Below, in pieces: positions 58,905 through 64,000 of a stretch of 64,000 nucleotides of DNA. The stretch lies in the NCBI RefSeq assembly GCF_900091605.1, contig NZ_FMCQ01000004.1:186001-250000 (forward strand), given 5' to 3'. Position 1 is the first letter of the stretch, and each line of letters starts with the position of its first letter. The stretch is from Micromonospora tulbaghiae (GTDB lineage: Bacteria > Actinomycetota > Actinomycetes > Mycobacteriales > Micromonosporaceae). A program made the translations under genes and the position numbers. Under the pieces are notes generated by a model. The model had not been told where the DNA came from. It saw only the letters and a program-made list of their open reading frames with translations, and made no database searches.

Positions 58905-60010
58905 GTCCCCTCCCCCTCCTCGTCCGTCCCGTTCGCGTCCCCCGGGGCCGACCCCGGGTCCTTGCCGGACCCCGGTGACCCCGTCCCCGGTTGGTGCATC
59001 GCCTTCACCCGGCGGCGGTACCGTTCGCGGTCGGTACGCCCCTGCCGGGCCGCCTCCGGGTCGAGCCGTTCCGCGGCCCGCAGCCGCACCGAGGCGGCAC
59101 GCGGGTTCGCGGACACCTCCGCCTCCCCGGGCAGCTCGGCGCCCCGGCTCAACAGCCGGAACGTCGGGCCCGACCCGGGCAGTTCGACCGGGAGGTCGAC
59201 CGGGCCCTTACTGCGAACCCGGTCGGCGAGCGCGTGCTTGGTGAGCCGGTCCTCCAGCGAGTGGTAGGACAGGACCACCATGCGGCCGCCCACTGTGAGC
59301 TTGTCCAGAGCAGCCGGCAGCGCCGTCTCCAGCGCTGCCAGTTCTCTGTTTACCTCGATCCGTAAAGCCTGAAACGTTCTCTTTGCCGGGTGTCCACCGG
59401 TTCGTCGGGCCGGCGCCGGAATGGCGTCCCGCACCAGCTCGGCCAGGCGGGCCGACGACGTGATCCGGGTCCGCTCCCGTTCCCGGATGATCGCCGAGGC
59501 GATCTTCCCGGCGAACTTCTCCTCGCCGTACACCCGCAGCAGGCGGGCCAGGTCCGGGTGGGAGTAGGTGTTGACCACCTCCTCGGCGGTCACCCCCCGG
59601 GTCTGGTCCATCCGCATGTCCAGCGGCGCGTCCTGCGCGTACGCGAACCCGCGGTCGGGCGCGTCCAGTTGCAGGGACGAGACTCCGAGGTCGAACAGCA
59701 CCCCGTCGATCGCCGGGTAACCGAGCCGGTCGAGCACCTCGGGCAGCTCGTCGTAGACGGCGTGCTCCAGGTGGATCCGGTCGGCGAACCGGGCCAGGCG
59801 GACCCGCGCGTGGGCGAGCGCCTCGGTGTCCCGGTCCAGGCCGATCAGCACCGTGTCCGGATGCGCCGTGAGCACCGCCTCGGCGTGCCCGGCCAGGCCG
59901 AGTGTGGCGTCGACGTGCACGGTGCGACCGGGCCGGCCCAGTGCGGGGGCCAGCAGCTCGAGACACCGCTCGAGCAGCACCGGCACGTGCGTGCCGCGTA
60001 GCTCCCCCAT
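58901..60010 (-). CDS. rsmH: 16S rRNA (cytosine-1402-N4)-methyltransferase RsmH
   Basis: RsmH (MraW) methylates N4 of C1402 in 16S rRNA. The 369-aa product has [13 protein letters not shown], a SAM loop [72 protein letters not shown] and [13 protein letters not shown] 60010 is closest to the family N-terminus; GTG 60046 and ATG 60076 are in-frame alternatives. A 204-bp gap with a hairpin separates it from mraZ. Confidence 0.96.
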   Translation of the reverse strand: MGELRGTHVPVLLERCLELLAPALGRPGRTVHVDATLGLAGHAEAVLTAHPDTVLIGLDRDTEALAHARVRLARFADRIHLEHAVYDELPEVLDRLGYPAIDGVLFDLGVSSLQLDAPDRGFAYAQDAPLDMRMDQTRGVTAEEVVNTYSHPDLARLLRVYGEEKFAGKIASAIIRERERTRITSSARLAELVRDAIPAPARRTGGHPAKRTFQALRIEVNRELAALETALPAALDKLTVGGRMVVLSYHSLEDRLTKHALADRVRSKGPVDLPVELPGSGPTFRLLSRGAELPGEAEVSANPRAASVRLRAAERLDPEAARQGRTDRERYRRRVKAMHQPGTGSPGSGKDPGSAPGDANGTDEEGEGT

Positions 60011-60139
60011 CTCGACCCCCACCCCGTTCGCCAACCGCTCCGTCACGTGTCCGTCGTCGCCACGACGCCTCGCCATACCGCCAGATCCCCATCCGCTCCC
60101 GCCCGCCGGAGGCCGCGGCCCTCCGTGTCGGATCGTGCG

Positions 60140-60165
60140 CCTGGCACCGGGGAAGGGGTGCCAGG
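60140..60165 (-). promoter_or_regulatory. Hairpin in the mraZ-rsmH intergenic region
   Basis: Perfect 9-bp arms (CCTGGCACC / GGTGCCAGG) enclose an 8-base loop. It lies 50 bp past the mraZ stop and 130 bp before the rsmH ATG. It could attenuate readthrough from mraZ into rsmH or act as a processing site. The rest of the 204-bp gap has no clear promoter. Confidence 0.5.
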
Positions 60166-60214
60166 AACTCGAAAGCGGCTGGAGATCTCGCAGTACGTCG
60201 GGCGCCGTCACGCC

Positions 60215-60646
60215 CTACAGACCGCCGGGCAGCACCCCCTCCTCGATGTCGGCGAAGTCGTCTTCGCTCTCCGCGAGGTAGGCCTCCCAGGCCGCCTTGT
60301 CCCAGATCTCCACTCGGGTGCTCGCTCCGATCACGACCAGATCCCGGTCCAGTGCCGCGTACGACCGCAGGTGGCCGGGTATGGTGACCCGCCCCTGCTT
60401 GTCCGGCACCTCGTCGTGCGCGCTGGCGAAGAAGACCCGGCTGTAGGCCCGGGCCGCCTTGCTCGTCATCGGCTGCGCGCGCAACTGGTCGGCGATCCGC
60501 TGGAACTCGGGCATCGGGAAGACGTAGAGGCAGCGCTCCTGCCCTTTGGTGATCACGACACCCCCCGCCAGTTCGTCCCGGAACTTCGCCGGCAGGATCA
60601 ACCGGCCTTTGTCGTCCAGGCGCGGAGTGTGGGTGCCGAGGAACAT
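60215..60646 (-). CDS. mraZ: Transcriptional regulator MraZ
   Basis: A 143-aa protein with two SpoVT/AbrB-type repeats: [20 protein letters not shown] and [20 protein letters not shown], each with the DXXGR signature. MraZ forms ring-shaped oligomers that bind tandem short repeats upstream of its own gene and represses the dcw operon. ATG 60646 is the family start. Repeats of the expected type and spacing overlap its promoter at 60731-60762. Confidence 0.97.
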   Translation of the reverse strand: MFLGTHTPRLDDKGRLILPAKFRDELAGGVVITKGQERCLYVFPMPEFQRIADQLRAQPMTSKAARAYSRVFFASAHDEVPDKQGRVTIPGHLRSYAALDRDLVVIGASTRVEIWDKAAWEAYLAESEDDFADIEEGVLPGGL

Positions 60647-60730
60647 CGGCCCAACCCCCTCGCCCTGAGCGGCGTTCGCGGCGCCGCTGACCCCCCGGGC
60701 CGGTGTGGCCCTCCCGGCCTCACCATCGCG

Positions 60731-60762
60731 CCCCACTCTACTCCACTTCCCTCCACCTGCAA
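60731..60762 (-). promoter_or_regulatory. mraZ promoter overlapped by three MraZ boxes
   Basis: On the minus strand GTGGAG (60756-60751), GTGGAG (60746-60741) and GTGGGG (60736-60731) recur at exactly 10 bp. A weaker ATGGTG continues the phase at 60726-60721. TTGCAG (60762-60757), a 16-bp spacer and TAGAGT (60740-60735) form a promoter through the array. MraZ rings contact repeats once per helical turn, so this is a good autoregulatory operator. Confidence 0.75.
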
Positions 60763-60818
60763 CCAGAATCGCCCGCGCGGCGTGGCGTTTCCGCGCACAA
60801 AACCGCACGTCAACGCGG

Positions 60819-60843
60819 GTGGGGCCGAGTGGAGGGGGTGGGG
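60819..60843 (+). repeat. Second GTGG array facing murT
   Basis: On the plus strand GTGG occurs at 60819, 60829 and 60838, within GTGGGGCCGAGTGGAGGGGG and the following TGGGG. The first two copies keep the 10-bp phase; the third is one base short. The array lies about 145 bp upstream of murT and 57 bp beyond the mraZ promoter, in the opposite orientation to the mraZ array. It may let MraZ reach the murT-gatD operon. Confidence 0.4.
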
Positions 60844-60973
60844 CGCCCTCCACACCGTCCGCTACCCGACATCGACCGCCGCCGTCCGGCCCCGCGCGCT
60901 CCGGCCGTCCGCCGGGCCGTCCCCGGCCGAACGGTTCGCCGTCGGCGGCGATCTGGTGGAGGTGGCGGTCCGG

Positions 60974-60979
60974 TAACCT
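60974..60979 (+). promoter_or_regulatory. Probable -10 element of murT (leaderless start)
   Basis: TAACCT, then seven bases, then GTG 60987: the layout of actinobacterial leaderless promoters. No good -35 is visible. In the 340-bp mraZ-murT gap this and the two repeat arrays are the only signals I can support. Confidence 0.45.
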
Positions 60980-60986
60980 CGCTCGG

Positions 60987-62249
60987 GTGACGGACGCGAA
61001 GATGCCCTTGCGGGCAAAGGTGGCCAGCTCCGTGTCGCGCACCGCCGCGGCGCTGTCGCGGGCTGCGGGCCGTGGCGACGGCTCGGTGATCGGCGGCTGG
61101 ATCGGCCTCAAGATCGACCCGGACCTGCTCGCCCACCTCTCGGCCGGGCGCGCCATCGCCCTGGTGTCCGGCACCAACGGCAAGACCACCACCACCCGGC
61201 TCACCACCGCCGCGGTCGGCGTGCTGGGCCGGGTCGCCACCAACTCCTTCGGCGCGAACATGCCCACCGGCCACACCTCGGCGCTGGCCAAGGCCGGCAG
61301 CACGCCGTACGCCGTGCTGGAGGTGGACGAGCACTACCTCGCCCAGGTGCTGGAGGCGACCGAGCCGCACGTGGTGGCGCTGCTCAACCTCTCCCGCGAC
61401 CAGCTCGACCGCGCCAAGGAGGTCGCCATGATGGCGCAGCTCTGGCGCGCCGCCCTGGTCCGGCACCCGCGGATCCGGGTGGTCGCCAACGCCGACGACC
61501 CGATGGTGGTGTGGGCCGCCTGCCCGCCGGCCGACCCGGCCCAGGGTCACGTGCCGCCGCACGTCACCTGGTTCAGCGCCGGGCAGCGCTGGCACGACGA
61601 CTCCTGGGTCTGCCCCGAGTGCGGCTCCACCATCCAGCGCTCCGGCGAGCAGTGGTGGTGCACCGGGTGCCCGCTGCGCCGCCCGGAGCCGAACTGGACG
61701 GTCGAGGACGACGGCGTGCTCGACCCCACCGGCGCCTGGCACAAGATCCAGCTCCAGCTCCCCGGCAAGGTCAACCTCGGCAACGCGGCCACCGCCCTGG
61801 CCGTCGCCGCCGAGTTCGGCGTACGCCCGGTGGACGCGGTGTCCCGGCTCGGCACCGTCACCTCGGTGGCCGGCCGCTACGCCCAGGTCGACCGCGACGG
61901 GCGCAACATCCGGCTGCTGCTGGCGAAGAACCCGGCGAGCTGGCTGGAGGCGTTCGACATGGCCGACGTCGCGCCGACACTGCTGTCCATCAACGCCCGC
62001 GACCCCGACGGCCTGGACACGTCCTGGCTGTTCGACGTGGACTTCTCCCCGCTGACCGGCCGGCAGGTGCTGATCACCGGCGACCGGGCGTACGACCTGG
62101 CGGTGCGGCTGGAGGTCAACGGCGTGCCGTTCCAGCACGTACGCAGCTTCGACGAGGCCGTCCGCGCCGTGCCGCCGGGCCGGCTGGAGGTCATCGCCAA
62201 CTACACCGCCTTCCAGGACATCCGAGCGGAGCTGGACCGTGTCAACTGA
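60987..62249 (+). CDS. murT: Lipid II isoglutaminyl synthase, MurT subunit
   Basis: MurT with GatD amidates the alpha-carboxyl of D-Glu in lipid II, giving D-isoglutamine. The 420-aa Mur-ligase-fold protein has the ATP loop [41 protein letters not shown] and the Cys4 zinc ribbon (WVCPECGST ... WWCTGCPLR) inserted in the central domain. The C-terminal DUF1727 carries the [10 protein letters not shown] acidic motif that contacts GatD. It starts at GTG 60987 (ATG 61002 is the alternative) and overlaps gatD by 11 bp. Confidence 0.95.
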   Translation: MTDAKMPLRAKVASSVSRTAAALSRAAGRGDGSVIGGWIGLKIDPDLLAHLSAGRAIALVSGTNGKTTTTRLTTAAVGVLGRVATNSFGANMPTGHTSALAKAGSTPYAVLEVDEHYLAQVLEATEPHVVALLNLSRDQLDRAKEVAMMAQLWRAALVRHPRIRVVANADDPMVVWAACPPADPAQGHVPPHVTWFSAGQRWHDDSWVCPECGSTIQRSGEQWWCTGCPLRRPEPNWTVEDDGVLDPTGAWHKIQLQLPGKVNLGNAATALAVAAEFGVRPVDAVSRLGTVTSVAGRYAQVDRDGRNIRLLLAKNPASWLEAFDMADVAPTLLSINARDPDGLDTSWLFDVDFSPLTGRQVLITGDRAYDLAVRLEVNGVPFQHVRSFDEAVRAVPPGRLEVIANYTAFQDIRAELDRVN

Positions 62250-62961
62250 GAGCCTGCGCATCGTCTGGATCTATCCCGACCTGCTGTCCACCTACGGCGA
62301 CCGGGGCAACGCGCTGATCCTGGCCCGCCGGGCCCAGCTGCGCGGCATGCCGGTCGAGGTGCTCGAGGTCCGCTCCGACCAGCGGCTGCCCGCCACCGCC
62401 GACATCTACCTGATCGGCGGCGGCGAGGACGGCCCGCAGGCGCTCGGCGCCCAGCGACTGATCGCCGACGGCGGCCTGCACCGGGCGGTGGCCCAGGGTT
62501 CGGTGGTGTTCGGCGTCTGCGCCGGCTACCAGCTCCTCGGCACCTCCTTCTTCGCCAAGGGCACCCGCTGCGCCGGCCTGGAGCTGCTCGACCTGTCCTC
62601 CGACCGCGGCCCCACCCGGGCGGTGGGCGAGCTGGCCGGCGAGGTCGACCCGCGGCTGGGCATCCCGCACCTGTCCGGGTTCGAGAACCACGGCGGCCGT
62701 ACCCACCTCGGCCCGGGCGTGTCCCCGCTGGCCCGGGTCACCACCGGGGTCGGCAACGACGGGGCCACCGAGGGCGCGTGGCGGGGCAAGCTGCTCGGCA
62801 CCTACTCGCACGGCCCGGCGCTGGCGCGCAACCCCGACCTGGCCGACCTGCTGCTGCGCTGGGCGACCGGCATCCACCAGCTCCCCCCGCTCGACGACAC
62901 CTGGGCCGACCGCCTCCGCTCCGAGCGCCGCACCGCGGTGGCCGCCGCCCCGAGGCCGTGA
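62239..62961 (+). CDS. gatD: Lipid II isoglutaminyl synthase, glutaminase subunit GatD
   Basis: GatD hydrolyses glutamine to supply ammonia to MurT. The 240-aa CobB/CobQ-type class I amidotransferase has WIYPDLLSTYGDRGNAL, the nucleophile cysteine in FGVCAGYQLLG, GFENHGGRTHLG and the catalytic His in TYSHGPALARNPDLAD. The GTG 62239 start lies within the last codons of murT, so the subunits are made in tight coupling. Confidence 0.96.
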   Translation: MSTESLRIVWIYPDLLSTYGDRGNALILARRAQLRGMPVEVLEVRSDQRLPATADIYLIGGGEDGPQALGAQRLIADGGLHRAVAQGSVVFGVCAGYQLLGTSFFAKGTRCAGLELLDLSSDRGPTRAVGELAGEVDPRLGIPHLSGFENHGGRTHLGPGVSPLARVTTGVGNDGATEGAWRGKLLGTYSHGPALARNPDLADLLLRWATGIHQLPPLDDTWADRLRSERRTAVAAAPRP

Positions 62962-63674
62962 CCGACGCCGCCCGGCCGGGGCGGCGACCGGTGGCCCGCC
63001 GGCTCGCCGGGTTGCTGCGGCAGCCCTCGGCGCGCCGGTTCGGGCTGCTCCTGCTGCTGCTCGCCGGGTTCGGCGTGACGCTGCTGCTGGTGCCCCGGCC
63101 GGACCCGGCCGACCTGCCCCGGCTCGCCGACTCGCTCGGCGGCTACGGTCCGCCCGCGGCGGTGGTCGGCGGCGCGCTGCTGCTGGTGGCGCTGGTGCCG
63201 CGGACGTTCGTCACGCTGGCCGCGGGCGCGATCTTCGGCCCGGTGCACGGCGCCGCGTACGCGCTCGGCGCGGCGCTGCTCGCGGCGGCCATCGGCTTCA
63301 CGGTGGGCCGGGTGCTCGGCCGTGACTTCGTCGCCGAGCGGGTACGCGGCCGGCTGGCCCGCCTCGACGGCTGGTTCGCCCGGCAGAGCGTCTTCGGCGT
63401 GATCACCGTACGGCTGCTGCCGATCGCCGGGTTCGGGCTGGTCAGCTACGGCTACGGCACCACCGCCGCCCGGGTGATGCCGTTCCTGGCCGGCAGCGTG
63501 ATCGCCTCCGCCCCCACCGCCATCGGCTACGCGGCGATCGGCGCGGCCGTGAGCACGCCCGGTTCGATCAACTGGTACGCGGCGGCGCCTGCGAGCCTCG
63601 GCCTGATCGCCAGCGTGCTGATCATCCACCGCTGGTGGCGGGCCGAACGGCGACGCCGGTCCGAGCCGGCATGA
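62958..63674 (+). CDS. TVP38/TMEM64 (VTT-domain, DedA-like) membrane protein
   Basis: A 238-aa membrane protein: five or six helices with the VTT core PRTFVTLAAGAIFGPVHGAA, a GFTVGRVLGRDFV segment and the second re-entrant half RLLPIAGFGLVSYGYGTT. DedA/VTT-fold proteins act as lipid scramblases or undecaprenyl-phosphate flippases, although DUF368 and DedA families are the proven ones. GTG 62958 overlaps the gatD stop (GTGA), so it is coupled to lipid II amidation genes. A lipid-carrier role is plausible but unproven. Confidence 0.88.
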   Translation: MTDAARPGRRPVARRLAGLLRQPSARRFGLLLLLLAGFGVTLLLVPRPDPADLPRLADSLGGYGPPAAVVGGALLLVALVPRTFVTLAAGAIFGPVHGAAYALGAALLAAAIGFTVGRVLGRDFVAERVRGRLARLDGWFARQSVFGVITVRLLPIAGFGLVSYGYGTTAARVMPFLAGSVIASAPTAIGYAAIGAAVSTPGSINWYAAAPASLGLIASVLIIHRWWRAERRRRSEPA

Positions 63675-63682
63675 CCGGCGGC

Positions 63683-63709
63683 GGGCGTGTCCCCGATGTG
63701 GACACGCCC
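63683..63709. terminator. Bidirectional terminator hairpin
   Basis: Perfect 10-bp arms (GGGCGTGTCC / GGACACGCCC) with a 7-base loop, 8 bp after the VTT-protein stop and 10 bp after the convergent leuS stop. Confidence 0.8.
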
Positions 63710-63719
63710 ACCGGCCCGG

Positions 63720-64000
63720 TCAGGCGACGACCGAGACCATCCGGCCCTTCACCACGATCACCTTGCGCGGCTCCTTGCCGCCCAGCGCGCCGGCCACGGC
63801 CTCCAGCGCCGCCGCGCGGACGGTCTCCTCGGTGGCGTCGGCCGGCACCTCGATCCGGCCCCGGACCTTGCCGTTGACCTGCACCGGGTACGTGACCGAC
63901 TCGGCCACCAGCAGCGCCGGATCGGCGACCGGGAAGTCCTCGTACGCCAGCGAGGCGTCGTGGCCCAGCTTGTGCCACAGCTCCTCGGCCACGTGCGGGG
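63720..64000 (-). CDS. leuS: Leucyl-tRNA synthetase, C-terminal end (5' part outside window)
   Basis: The frame is open to the last base of the window. The visible 93 or so residues include [13 protein letters not shown], an anticodon-binding-domain segment, and the end domain [20 protein letters not shown], then [13 protein letters not shown]. These are characteristic of the bacterial LeuRS C-terminus. The real start is upstream, beyond 64000. A GTG near 63992 belongs to the coding sequence and is not a start. Confidence 0.92.
   Translation of the reverse strand, partial: PHVAEELWHKLGHDASLAYEDFPVADPALLVAESVTYPVQVNGKVRGRIEVPADATEETVRAAALEAVAGALGGKEPRKVIVVKGRMVSVVA

Noticed and set aside
55905..59267. 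1120-codon plus-strand frame across the dcw cluster
   Set aside because: Antisense to murE, ftsI and ftsL, which carry complete motifs; composition is a GC shadow.

Overview
The window is very GC-rich, densely packed chromosomal DNA from an actinobacterium. Gene content and order (PriA in place of HisA/TrpF, Wag31/DivIVA, SepF and YggT beside ftsZ, a cysteine-poor S4 paralogue, MurT/GatD beside the dcw cluster, many GTG starts and ATGA/GTGA stop-start overlaps) point to the Micromonosporaceae, most likely Micromonospora or a close relative. This is inferred from memory of such genomes, not from a search. I see no tRNA, rRNA, CRISPR array, prophage, insertion sequence or complete biosynthetic cluster. 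Most of the window is core metabolism and cell-envelope machinery.

Layout. 1-5.5 kb: a partial FAD monooxygenase, lgt (lipoprotein acylation), a NUDIX protein and trpC-trpB-trpA. 5.9-9.6 kb: a small plus-strand protein, then a Trp-associated membrane protein, trpE and a long reading frame joining a nucleotidyltransferase domain to HisI. 9.7-12.2 kb: a MerR regulator and an ABC-efflux/TetR operon with a palindromic operator over its promoter. 12.2-13.6 kb: a DUF2470 protein and an S4 ribosomal-protein paralogue on either side of a DtxR/IdeR-type iron box. 13.7-17.3 kb: a two-gene ABC exporter with one degenerate ATP site. 17.5-24.8 kb: a DinB/MDMPI-like protein, a lone class I terpene synthase, an acyl-CoA ligase, an LtrA protein and a divergent MocR regulator/YczE pair. 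25.3-33.6 kb: hisF; the ohrR-ohr-oxidoreductase group with an OhrR operator; ridA; and the hisD-hisC-hisB-(mini-ORFs)-hisH-priA run. 33.7-39.8 kb: a LON-domain protein, membrane proteins, a ParA/MinD-like ATPase, rluD, lspA and a DksA/TraR protein with a clear promoter and a structured leader. 40-42.6 kb: a CPA1 antiporter, a DUF167 protein and a membrane protein.

42.7-60.7 kb is the division and cell-wall (dcw) cluster, all on the minus strand. In transcription order it is mraZ, rsmH, ftsL, ftsI, murE, murF, mraY, then a hairpin, ftsW, murG, murC, ftsQ, ftsZ, yggS, sepF, yggT and divIVA. The usual murD position between mraY and ftsW holds only a strong terminator-like hairpin. Divergent from mraZ is murT-gatD (lipid II amidation) plus a VTT-domain membrane protein. 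The mraZ-murT intergenic region holds two arrays of GTGG repeats, one overlapping the mraZ promoter with exact 10-bp spacing, as expected of MraZ operators. The window ends in the 3' part of leuS.

How the genes work together. The envelope genes cover lipid II synthesis (MurE, MurF, MurC, MraY, MurG), its amidation (MurT/GatD), polymerisation (FtsW/FtsI) and the Z-ring with its anchor and polar scaffold (FtsZ, SepF, DivIVA). Lgt and LspA handle lipoproteins. The trp and his genes are interleaved. No trpF is present, so PriA probably serves both pathways.
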